Shown piece by piece: positions 12,445-22,160 of a stretch of DNA of 64,000 nt. The number at the start of each line of letters is the position of its first letter. Within the stretch, counting starts at the first letter, position 1. The notes beneath the pieces are model-generated. The model saw only the letters and a program-made list of their open reading frames with translations, searched no databases and was not told the DNA's origin. Location of the stretch: assembly GCF_030848805.1 (NCBI RefSeq), contig NC_092360.1, positions 2,108,001 through 2,172,000 on the forward strand, given 5' to 3'. Both the position numbers and the translations under genes were made by a program. This DNA comes from Temnothorax longispinosus. Lineage: Eukaryota > Arthropoda > Insecta > Hymenoptera > Formicidae.

Positions 12445-14410
12445 GTGAGTCACTCTCAGTAATCGGACCGTAAAAGAGCTAAAACTCTTAAAGGCGTTTT
12501 GCATATCGCGCTTTCTCGCATTCAGGAGACAATTAATGACCTCTTTTTACAATATCAAAATGTTTATAATATAATCTGTTCCTATATAACAGGCTAATGC
12601 ATAGAAAATAAAACTTATACCTTTTATAGTAGAACTCATATGTGAAATGTATCGTTAATTCCTTAAATTTTTATGTAACAATACAGTATATTGCATGCTT
12701 TTGTGTTAAAAGTTACGTTTAAGAAAATTGAATTCGGCTATTTTGGTCACAGCCTAAATTCGATTGCGTTTTCAGCTGTGTGGAAACGCATGCTTGCTAC
12801 AACGTTATGACTTTTCTCACATCCCAGCCGTTTACATATGTAACGTGAACTTTGGGAGAGTCTGGCAGGGCGCGAGGGTTCTCGGTAAAACGCCTTTCGG
12901 GCGCGTCCCGTCACGGTAATATGGTAGATTAGTCACAGCCTAATGATGAAAATAAGAGGCGACGCGCTCGCGGTAGTGCGATTTGGCCGCGACGGACAGG
13001 CTAAACGATAATCGCCGCCATAAAATATCGAGATTCTTCACGCGCGTACACGCTATATACCATTAAGGCTATTCCTAGAGCCGCGTTGGCGAAACAAGTA
13101 ATAAGCCGCGGCTTCGACAAACGGCAGTAGCCAGTTTCCCGGGGCTGCGGTCCCGAAAAGCCGCACGGCACGCTTTTCTACATAATCGTAAATTCTCCAC
13201 AAAGTCGTTAACGTTTGTACGGCGAAACAGGTTTGTTAGGAATCTTTCGAACGCCCGGGAGAGCGGCGACGGAGACTCTGGGGAGAATCTTCCGGCTCGC
13301 GCGAACATTCTTCTTCCCGCGTGTCCCTTTAATTACACGCGTACCGCGTAGCGGATAAATCCTGATGGTATATCGCATTATAGAAGAGTCACCTTGTTTC
13401 TACTTTCGACATCATTAGCGCAAAATATTGGCGCACCGCTTGGTCGCGATTTAAATTGTATCTCGACGGAAAACGAGGTTACTATAATCGAGACCACACG
13501 CGCCAAACGTATCTCACACGATATTTCTTTCTTTTTCCTTTGCCGACATTCTTCGGAGTGTGTCCTCTGACCCGAACTTCGGCATCTACGAGCACCGGGA
13601 TACCCTGGCAGTCTTCTCGCGTATATAAATAGGCGATACGAAAATATCACGCGGACAGGCAGCAGGCTTGCGTTCTCCAACTGCAACCACGATGACAGAA
13701 AAGCACGAGGGATAGGAAGAAGAAAAACGAAACAATGCGTGGTGCGAGCAATTATATGCGACGAATGCGTGTCGTTGTGACATTCGAACGACAACAACGA
13801 CGACAACGACGCGGTCGCCGCATCGCGTCGTGGAAAAGGCCGCGCGCTTTCGGTTTGGACTGGCGAGAGACGGTGATGAAAGAGAAAAAGGACATACAAA
13901 GGCGGTGACTTGGCGCCAGCATTCTCTCTCGATCGAGATAACATTCTGATGCAGCTTCGAAGAGTAATTTTCACTACTCTACCGACGCAATACGACATTG
14001 ATCCCACGAGAAGGATGTTTATTTGCCCTTTTTGCGTGTTTCATCAGTAAAAGATCGACAACTCGATTCTTTTGTATGGGAAATGCTGAATACAATGGCC
14101 GTTATGCCAGAAGGACTAACGTGATGGAATGACGTGACTACGTACATTCATCTGTTACACGAAATAATTATAGTAATATTTATATCTATGATATAGAATC
14201 AAAATAGTCTTTTTAGTTGAGACTGTTAATAATTATGTTTGATTTTTAATGTGTTAATAAGCCGAATGTAGAAATAGATAGAAAAAAATTAATGGAATAA
14301 TTCTACTCTTATAGGAACCTAATTTTATATTTTGTCTTTTAAGAGCTGTATCTTTTGAATTAAAAAATTTCAGATGCGAATCACGCAGTATTATCTAAAA
14401 GAACGTATTA
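12445..14410. other. Non-coding stretch, GC-rich at 12780-14010
   Basis: After the donor at 12445 there is about 330 bp of AT-rich DNA, then a GC-rich block. That block has a 209-codon minus-strand frame (13378-14007) that I reject as a chance frame, because it has no domain and a low-complexity Ser/Arg composition. If the exon at 12247 is real, this is intron sequence. Confidence 0.4.
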
Positions 14411-14697
14411 AATCTGTTTAAAAAGTGATATACCTTTTCTTACTAGCTTATCCCTTAGTGAGTTTGCGCGACAATAATAATTTCTTGGGTTATAATTGCT
14501 TATTCTACGTGCTTATGATGAAGACTTGCGGCTACACCGCTCAGCTTCATAGTTGCACGATTCTATTTAGACTATGTAATCTATACGGCGAGTATCTCGA
14601 CGCGACGAGATGGTGTAGTGAGTATAGCTCAGGGCTATTCACATTGAGCACCGATGTAACACAGCACGTTGATATAGACCATATATCGCTTATGTTT

Positions 14698-14817
14698 GCG
14701 AATCACGCAATCTTTCTCTCGGCTCGGCGCTTGTCAAAAGTGATCCGAGGTATTTGGGCGTAATGATCGGTGGTACTACAGGTGCTACTGGTGATCATTA
14801 GCACTTTGCCGATGTAG
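14698..14817. other. Conserved 120-bp island, unit 1 copy
   Basis: This 120-bp block matches 20530-20649 with one mismatch, whereas DNA directly upstream in both units has drifted with many indels. No consistent reading frame extends through both copies. It could be a regulatory element, a structured RNA or a conversion tract. Confidence 0.5.
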
Positions 14818-15216
14818 CGAGCCGCAATTAACTGCGAAAGTCATGTTATTCGGAATATGGCGTAACTGATGTCACGCGATTTGGAAGCTGTGCGTGTCAA
14901 CTACGAGAAATGCGAGACTACACCTGTGATAGTAAATAAGACGATTATATATATGCTTGGTAAGTGTTTGGTGTGCTATAAACTTAACCGATATCATTAA
15001 ATTTACAAAACAATTTGCTTTTGACGATAATGATTTTACTCAGGCGGCGTCATATAATCTTATTCTTCAAACATTTGCAAAATTAACTCTCTTATAAGTA
15101 AATTCGTAAATTGCATTCCTAAATCCTAAATTGTGGTGTAAATTTTTAGAGATCAAAACCAATCTACTCCTTGTTACACGTTTTAATTGAAATGGATATT
15201 ATAATTCGGATTTATA

Positions 15217-15716
15217 CACAGAAAAAAAAAATAATTTTTTTTATTTGAAAATATCTTTAGTTTCAACGTGGAATCTTGAAATGGGATTATATTGCATTAA
15301 ACGAAAAAAATTTGCTTGAATGAAGTTATTATATATATAGAAACTATATATATTATATATATATAGTTTCAACCAAGAAAAGCAAAATTGAAATAAAAAG
15401 TTGAAATTTTTACAAGAAGATGTAGATTGTTTCGTATATATACGCAAGATTATTGTAATCTTCTTTTTATTTCAACATTTCTTTCTTGGTTGAAACTATA
15501 TATATAATGACTTTATTCAAGCAAATTTTTTTCGTTTAATGCAATATAATCCCATTTCAAGATTCCATGTTGAAACTAAAGATATTTTCAAATCAAGAAC
15601 TATGTAATGACTTCATTCAATCAAGATCTCTTCGTTTAATGCAATATAATCTCATTTCAAGATTCCACGTTGAAACTAAAAATTTTTTCAAATCAAGAAT
15701 ATTCTTTTTTTCTGTG
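15217..15716. mobile_element. Foldback MITE with TA target site, unit 1 copy
   Basis: A 500-bp element begins CACAGAAAAAAA and ends with the complementary TTTTTTTCTGTG, flanked by TA on both sides. Its arms are long imperfect inverted repeats of roughly 100 bp, both containing the TGCATTAAACG / CGTTTAATGCA segment. The right arm is present twice in tandem (about 15508-15600 and 15606-15716). It encodes nothing. TA flanks suggest Tc1/mariner-type mobilisation, which is an inference. The 409-bp copy at 21070-21478 lacks the extra arm. Confidence 0.75.
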
Positions 15717-15996
15717 TATATGCACATATATATAGGTTAAATTGTAAATCATCTAATCTTATTATAATTCCCTCCAGTTATTTTTGATAACTGTAATATT
15801 ACGTCCTTATTATATACTTTTAGAATTTATAATCAAAAGGATGTTTATTCTAACGAGCTCTTTTGAAAGATTATTCGATAAATAAATAAGTTCGACACTT
15901 TCGGTCATTGGGTGGAATGTTATGCCTCTTTTTGTGTGGAAAACTTGTCTGTATCCAACGCCCGGCAAGCAATTTGATATCTTATAGGAGAACCCG

Positions 15997-16009
15997 CTAG
16001 GGACCCTAG
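15997..16009. promoter_or_regulatory. 13-bp palindrome upstream of TATA box, KBP-like copy 1
   Basis: CTAGGGACCCTAG is an odd-length inverted repeat lying 20 bp upstream of the TATA box. The same 13 bp occur at the same position in copy 2. It is a candidate binding site for a dimeric factor. Confidence 0.4.
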
Positions 16010-16029
16010 ATAAAGAGAAATGTTATTCC

Positions 16030-16036
16030 TATAAAA
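16030..16036 (+). promoter_or_regulatory. TATA box, KBP-like copy 1
   Basis: TATAAAA lies 170 bp upstream of the proposed start codon, and the equivalent in copy 2 is 167 bp upstream. A start of transcription near 16060 would give a 5' leader of about 140 nt. Confidence 0.5.
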
Positions 16037-16199
16037 TATAACTTTCAATTGGTTATCGGAGGTGTAAATCCCCTCCGACTTCTATTCATAGCACGTGTAT
16101 ATGGAAATCCTTCATCCAGGATTAGAGAACGTTTGCAAGTCGGAGCACAAATTTATAAATTCATACTGGAAATTATCTTTATATCAATATCGAGCAATA

Positions 16200-17862
16200 A
16201 TGTTTCCGTTCCTCAGACAAGTACTGGAAGAAAAACGCGCAATTCATCAATTCGGTAACGCATATAAATAATTTATTTAGATGTTCATGTAATGATTTTT
16301 CACCGTCAATTCTTATTGCTATACTTATCGTACTGTTTATACTTTATACAGAAACGATACCGGCCGAACCCGCTATAAGTATGAATATTAGAAAAAAATT
16401 TTTGGACGTTCTACAGATGTCGTTTGAAATAAGGTACATGCATGAAGACATTGCACCTGCTAAAATGAGAAACAAAATCAAAGCGACGGAGGAGAGAATG
16501 CACGTATTATTTCTTAATGTAATCGATGTTTCAACGGATCCAAAATTTATTGATGATATTGTTGCTTTAGCGGCAGCTTATTACAACATAGGCTTACAAT
16601 ATGCTCATTCTAAACATGATTCGGATACCGCTTACGGATATTTTCGAAAGTGTATAATACTGTTACAAGGAAAAGCGATAGACCGTAAAAATATATTGAC
16701 AAGTATAGATGTACTTAACGAAATAAATTCAGTTTATGAAAAAGGGATCGTACAGGAGGATTCTGAATTCTTGAATCTAGCATTAAAACTATATATGGTA
16801 TATACACTGGAGGATAATTATCCTGATCCCATCCACATAGCAAGTCTTGTTGGTATTAAAGAAAAAGAATCGAACCCTAGGATTATCTTGGACATTTTGC
16901 ATCATAAAACTTTAGAGGACTTAGGACTTAGATATCGTACAAGGCCGAAAAATAAGCACATATTTGTAAAATACATGAATAACTTGTTAAACATTCGAGT
17001 GAGAGACGTGATATCTGGCAAAACAAAGTTTGATGAAAAATGTCTTAATATGGCTTTAACCTTATTCGATCTGTCGAAATACTTTTTAGCAAACGGTCAT
17101 TTCGCTATAGCTAAAAGTCACATTGATATTGCTGATTATTTAATACGCAGATTTGTTGAAGATAGATTGAAAACAGCAGGGAAGAAAGGGACAGATAGTT
17201 TTTACTTCTCTAAAAATTATGTCTATGTCCGTGCCGTTAGTACCAAATCTTGGGGTTTCTATGGAGTTTCTCTTTTACGTTTCCGGATGGAAAAATTCTC
17301 ACAGTGTGAACAAAACAAATCTTCTGAGATACATGATCTTGTGTCAGAATTAGAAATAAAATCTGAGGGGCCAAATTTAATATTTTTTGACTCAGAAGAA
17401 GAATATATAAATGTTGAGATCACAAAAACATGTATATTAAATCTTGCTGATGCCAAATCGGTTTTTGAAAAAACCTTGAAACTACTAAAAACAGCGAAAA
17501 AATATTTCACTGCATACACTAACATTAAAATGTATGCAATGATAACACTTAAAATTTCGGATGCATACAAATATTTAGCAGGTTTTGAAGAACAAAGAGA
17601 TGAGCAAATAAAACTACATAAACTGCGAGTAGAGTGTTTAGAGGACGTTCGTAAGAAATTTCGTACAGCAATTGACGATGATAGAGAATTACAAATCTAC
17701 AGACGAATTTGTTACGAAGTGGTGACTTCATGTTCTACGGTTATGGATTTAATGGTCGAGAAAACATATTACGACGAATCATTTAAAGAACTGTCAATGA
17801 AAGCTAATCAATATGCGAAAATAATCGCAGAAAATATCAATTTTTATTTAAATACGGTTTAG
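16200..17862 (+). CDS. KIF-binding protein (KBP) family paralogue, copy 1
   Basis: Predicted 521 residues from exon 16200-16254 and exon 16352-17862, with a 97-nt intron (donor G/GTAACG, acceptor TTTATACAG). The split glutamate codon restores the frame, and copy 2 has the same structure. KBP proteins are helical TPR-like proteins that bind kinesin motor domains and limit their binding to microtubules. The family call rests on recognised C-terminal motifs: YKYLAGFEEQ (about residue 424), KLHKLRVECLE (about 438), and RRICYEVV followed by MDLMVE (about 483). A TPR-like helical pair including LSKYFLANGHFAIAK lies near 258. The vertebrate protein is about 620 residues, so this one ends early, just after the MDL motif region. 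No signal peptide or membrane segment is seen, so it is probably cytosolic. An in-frame ATG at 16101 is possible but unlikely, because copy 2 has a stop in that extension. The orthologue or paralogue status and function are inferred. Confidence 0.82.
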
Positions 17863-18164
17863 ATTTTTGTAAATGTTAAGTACTTTATAAGATTTGTACG
17901 TTTCTCATTATTTATAACTTTACATTGGAGAATATTATTTTAATGCATTCTTCTAACGTATATGCATAAGAAACATAATTCATAATTAACAAAATATTTT
18001 TCCATTATTTATCTGTTCCGTTAAATATGACTGAGAATGAATAATTCTTAAATGAGTCATGTACCTTTTTATTTTTACTTGATAGACACATGTGTAAAAA
18101 TATTATTCTTACATTTAGTATACTTTCATATTTTTATTACTGACAATAATATGCAATAACTAGC

Positions 18165-18170
18165 AATAAA
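18165..18170 (+). terminator. Candidate polyadenylation signal, KBP-like copy 1
   Basis: AATAAA about 300 nt after the stop codon. It is conserved in copy 2 at 24129-24134. Other AT-rich matches nearby make the choice uncertain. Confidence 0.35.
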
Positions 18171-18639
18171 ATACAATATAAGATTATATATTATATACAT
18201 TGTATGCGTTATATTCATTATATGTATACATTATGTACATTTGTATAAGAGTACTTTTATTATAAAAATTATATAAGGTTCTATAAATAATATAATTTAT
18301 ATAAATATATGATCTTGTATGTAAACAGACAAGTTTTAAAAGTTATTAATATTTGCAGAATTGTGTGAAAAAAATATTAGGCAAAAGAATTGGAGTTTGT
18401 AATTTACTTTATTTGTTGAGTAAGCGATTTAAAGACAAATATATGTTCTATAGATTTAAATGCATTGACAACAGACTCTAGTATAATATTAATTTACCTT
18501 CTCAAAGCAGCGTGTTTGATTTTAAAGTAATGTGTTACTGGTAACTTGAAAGACTTGCTCTGATAGTATCGAACGGATATTACGTGATTTCAACCGCTGT
18601 GACATTCGCAATAGCTCTGCGATAAAATACGATGAAATA

Positions 18640-19000
18640 AAACAAATCTTAAAGCAAGTGTTTAAAGTGACTTGTCCCCTGTCAAAATACAACCTTCCAC
18701 CTGTCTTTTTAGCAATCTTCTCACTCTTTCATAACGCCCGGTGTGTTGCATATTTTATTGAATCCGTTTTCAATGCACTGATAAAGATTATTAATGTTGT
18801 CAACAGGCCACGAAAATTTATTTTAGATGTTCCCAAAAACATGAGAATACCAGGGAACCACTGATGAATCAATCTTCGTGTCTCTTAAACATGACTGTAA
18901 CGATGCATTTTGTGGACATACATTTATATGAACTCTTTTGCTTATTTTGATAAGTAGAATATATCCCTGAAGTAGCGGCCCATGTGTTACACTCTGTATA
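18640..19000 (-). mobile_element. Decayed, internally deleted DNA transposon, unit 1
   Basis: On the minus strand one end reads TATACAGAGTGTAACACATG and runs through GGGCCGCTACTTCAGGGA. After a short leader it joins a relic resembling the C-terminus of insect DDE transposases. Its pattern is an asparagine-leucine helix, then NTPG, then an Arg-rich stretch ending SHFKHLL, with several in-frame stops. The catalytic core is absent, so it cannot be active. The plus-strand 68-codon frame across it (18658-18864) is therefore likely a shadow. The transposon family is not fixed. It may extend left to about 18360. Confidence 0.5.
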
Positions 19001-19743
19001 TATTATCGACACAAACACATTTTTTGTGTATGTCTCTCTGTACTGCTTCTTTTAAAAATTTATATAATTAGGAAGGAAATTAAAATTTAACTTTAATCTT
19101 TTTTATTTAAGTGGTCTTTTATTTTTATTTTGTTAAATCGATTGTAAAAATTGGGAAAGTTTTTATATGTTTATCTATGTTTGTGCCAGTTAGTTTACTC
19201 TTACCGACATTTTTATACTGATAACTGCGATTCCATGTACTACGCGATTTACTGTTTATATCTGATAATCGTGATTGCAAAAAATCACGAATACTCATAT
19301 AGTAGCCATCAAGATAAACATTTACGCATTCTTTCTCTAAGTTGACATGATGACAGAATAATAACGCATTTTTATAAAACTAACGCGACATCTTTTATGT
19401 GCATTATTCTTGTAAGTATTATTCAACATACCCAGTAGAATCATCGTTATCGTACAACCGTTTTTAATTATTATATTTCCAAAACGTTCACATTACCTCG
19501 TCCATTGCTTGAACTAATCAATTAAAAAAAAAAAAAAAAAAAAACAGGGAAGTTCTCGAATTTCAAATATAAAAACTGTAAGAAAAATAATATTATGATA
19601 AGTACTATAATTGTTTATACCATTAAAACTGTATGCTATGCTATACTTTGAAGCACAATGTATGCCATAATAATCAAATTAAGATTTTGAATTGTTAAAA
19701 GGTATAACATTTATCGGTGCACAAAGTATAATTTATTCGCAAG
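19001..19743. other. Non-coding part of unit 1
   Basis: AT-rich DNA that aligns with 24971-25710 of unit 2. It includes an A-tract of about 20 bp near 19523-19544 that unit 2 lacks. No gene is supported. A 64-codon plus-strand frame at 19151 is not maintained in unit 2. Confidence 0.5.
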
Positions 19744-20058
19744 ATGATGCTGCACGATTATATAATCAATTTAATAGAAGTCATGTTTACAAAACATTAT
19801 TTGAATATCGTGTACCATGAACTTCGGGGGTTCCTAGGAAGATTATTCAGATAAAAAGAAAATACTGAGATAGCTAGCATGAAGAAAGAAAAGAATCCTA
19901 AATAAATAAATATATTTAATTCGCGTTAGATACGCCGCTCAGACACTGCAATAGAACAAGATCGTAGTTTTAAGCAACTTTATTAGAAGTATCTGTGCAT
20001 CTCCATGAGACTGTCACTTATTAATTTCTTAATTAATAATGGTGATTACTCTTTTTAA
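19744..20058 (+). pseudogene. Broken copy of the unit-tail open frame
   Basis: This matches the intact 88-codon frame at 26807-27073. It starts with the same ATGATGCTGCACGATTA and ends with the same RLSLINFLI-like region. The frame is interrupted by about 70 bp of AT-rich insertion near 19850-19920, with stop codons, plus several substitutions. Either this copy died or neither copy is coding. Confidence 0.45.
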
Positions 20059-20529
20059 TTTGTATTACGTAGTTTTATCATCTCTTAAAGGGTATTAGGT
20101 ATTTGATTTAATACAATACAATTAAATACAATTGGCTTTAGAAAACGAGGAAAACAGTTTATTTTTAACAAAAATCAATCGCATTTGATGAATTTACATT
20201 TGATCTGTTTAAAAAATGATATACCTTTTCTTAGTGGCTTAATTATCCCTTAGTGGTGTTGCGCGCCGATAATAATTTCTTCGTTTTAATTGCTTGTTGT
20301 ACGTGCTTATAATGAACACTTCCGGCTACACCGCTTCATATAAAATTTTTTAAATAGAAGATATTTTAAATAGAATAGTTGCACGATTCTATTTAGACTA
20401 CGTAATCTATACGCGAATACCTCGACGCGACGATGGATGGTGTGAGTATATATATAGTTGAGGGCTGTTCACACATTGAGCACCGATGTAATAGCACATT
20501 GATAGACTATACATATATACCTTGTGGTT

Positions 20530-20649
20530 GCGAATCACGCAATCTTTCTCTCGGCTCGGCGCTTGTCAAAAGTGATCCGAGGTATTTGGGCGTAATGATC
20601 GGCGGTACTACAGGTGCTACTGGTGATCATTAGCACTTTGCCGATGTAG
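20530..20649. other. Conserved 120-bp island, unit 2 copy
   Basis: One mismatch to 14698-14817 across 120 bp, in a block where the surrounding DNA differs by many indels. The following 86-codon frame (20682-20942) is frameshifted in units 1 and 3, so it is not called as a gene. Confidence 0.5.
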
Positions 20650-21069
20650 GGAACCGCAATTAACTGCGAAAGTCATATTATTTGGAATATGGCGTAACTG
20701 ATGTCATGCATGCGATTTGGAAGCTGTGGGTGTCAACCACGAGAAATGCGCGACTACTGCACCTGGTGATAGTAAATAAGATGCTTATATATACGCTTGG
20801 TAAGTGCTTGGTGTGCAAGAAATTAAACTTAACCGATATCATTAAATCTACAAAACAATTTACTTTTGATGATAATGATTTTACTCAGGCGGCGTCATAT
20901 AATCTTATTCTTCAAACATTTGCAAAATTAACTCTCTTATAAGTAAATTCGTAAATTGCATTTCTAAATCCTAAATTGTTTGTGTAAATTTTTAGAGATC
21001 AAAACCAATCTACTCCATGTTACACGTTACACGTTTTAATTGAAATGGATATTATAATTCGGATTTATA

Positions 21070-21478
21070 CACAGGAAAAAAAGAATTTTTTGATTTAAAA
21101 ATATTTTTAGTTTTAACGTGGAAATCTTGAAATGAGATTATATTGCATTAAACGAAGAAAATTTGCTTGAATGTCATTGTATATATAGTTGTGTAGTAGA
21201 AGTCATTGTATATATAGTTTCAACCAAGAAAAGAAATGTTTAAATAAAAAGTTGAAATTTTTACAAGAAGATGTAGATTGTTTCATATATACGCAAGATT
21301 ATTGTAATTTTCTTAAAAGAATTTTAACTTTTTATTTCAACATTTTTTTTCGGTTGAATTATGTAATGACTTCATTCACTCAAGTTCTCTTCGTTTAGCG
21401 CAATATGTAATTTTATTTTAAGATTTCCACGTTGAAACTAAAAATTATTTTAAATCAAGAATATTCTTTTTCTCTGTG
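21070..21478. mobile_element. Foldback MITE with TA target site, unit 2 copy
   Basis: A 409-bp copy of the element at 15217, with CACAGGAAAAAAA at the left, CTCTGTG at the right, and TA on both sides. The right arm is present once. Several indels distinguish it from the unit 1 copy. It is non-coding. Confidence 0.7.
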
Positions 21479-21490
21479 TATGATATTATA

Positions 21491-21600
21491 CACAATGTAA
21501 CATAAATGTAAGCCGCTACTTCAGAAGTGTATTCTATTCGTAAAAAATAAGTAAAAATAAGCAAAAAAGGTCATACAAACGTATGTATATGTGTATATAA
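21491..21600 (+). mobile_element. 5'-end fragment of the decayed transposon, inverted relative to the downstream copy
   Basis: This stretch contains GCCGCTACTTCAG, then TGTATTCTATTCG, then AAAAAGGTCATACAAACG. It matches the reverse complement of about 24890-24970 in the same unit. Unit 1 has no counterpart, so it entered unit 2 (or the ancestor of units 2 and 3) after the split from unit 1. It places inverted transposon ends on either side of the KBP-like gene. Confidence 0.55.
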
Positions 21601-21960
21601 ATACGTTTATATATACATGTAATGTCCCGATTCCAGAAACAGTTAATTTAACAAATACAATAATTTTTAATATTAACACAAAAAGTTACATTAACAAGTA
21701 AGTTAATTTGTAAATCTAATCTTATTATTATAATTTCCTCTAGTTATTATTTATAATTGGAATATTACATCTTTATTATAAATTTTTAGAATTTGTAATA
21801 AAAAGGATGTTTATTCCAATGAGCTCTTTCAAAAGATCATTCGACAAATAAATAAATAAGTCCGACACTTTCGGTCATTGGGTGAAATCTTATACCTCTT
21901 TGTGTGGAAAACTTGTTTGTATCCAACGTCTGGCAATTCGATGCCTTATAGGATAACGCG

Positions 21961-21973
21961 CTAGGGACCCTAG
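21961..21973. promoter_or_regulatory. 13-bp palindrome upstream of TATA box, KBP-like copy 2
   Basis: CTAGGGACCCTAG is identical to the site in copy 1 and again lies 20 bp upstream of the TATA box. Confidence 0.4.
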
Positions 21974-21993
21974 ATAAAGAGAAATGCTATTCC

Positions 21994-22000
21994 TATAAAA
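21994..22000 (+). promoter_or_regulatory. TATA box, KBP-like copy 2
   Basis: TATAAAA lies 167 bp upstream of the start codon, with flanks that match copy 1 (CCTATAAAATATA). Confidence 0.5.
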
Positions 22001-22160
22001 TATATCTTTTAATTGGATATCGAAGAAGTAAATCCCCTCCAATGTTTATTCATAGCACGTGTAAGCGGAAATTCTCCATCCATGATCAGAGAACGTTTGC
22101 AAGTCGGAACACAAATTTATAAAATACTGGAAATTATCTTTATATCATTATCGAGCAATA

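Larger units (their letters stand above)
14411..20206. repeat. Tandem segmental duplication, unit 1
   Basis: About 5.8 kb that aligns along its length with the following unit (20207-25734). The shared order is a leading block with a conserved 120-bp island, a foldback MITE, a KBP-like gene, a decayed transposon, and a tail block. The start is placed where the sequence TGATATACCTTTTCTTA first matches position about 20218. Similarity is near-identical from the last third of the gene through the 3' flank (about 17500-18860), and lower with many indels in the 5' part. The boundaries are by eye. Confidence 0.8.

Noticed and set aside
13378..14007. 209-codon minus-strand open frame
   Set aside because: The longest frame outside the KBP-like genes, but it lies in a GC-rich block, is Ser/Arg-rich, has no domain and overlaps frames in other phases.
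16101..16199. 33-codon N-terminal extension of KBP-like copy 1
   Set aside because: It is in frame, but the matching region of copy 2 has a TGA at 22083-22085, so it is not conserved as coding. It might be 5' leader.
16049..16258. Similar 69-codon frames at 16049-16258 and 22013-22222
   Set aside because: They overlap the first exon in a different phase. The frame joined to exon 2 gives the better conserved protein start.
17259..17731. Antisense frames opposite the KBP-like genes, also at 23226-23695
   Set aside because: They are shadows of the plus-strand coding sequence.
18658..18864. Shared 61-68 codon frames at 18658-18864 and 24648-24833 as a conserved small gene
   Set aside because: The opposite strand reads as a decayed transposase C-terminus, and the similarity is explained by the recent duplication.
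20682..20942. 86-codon frame in unit 2
   Set aside because: The corresponding sequence is frameshifted in units 1 and 3.
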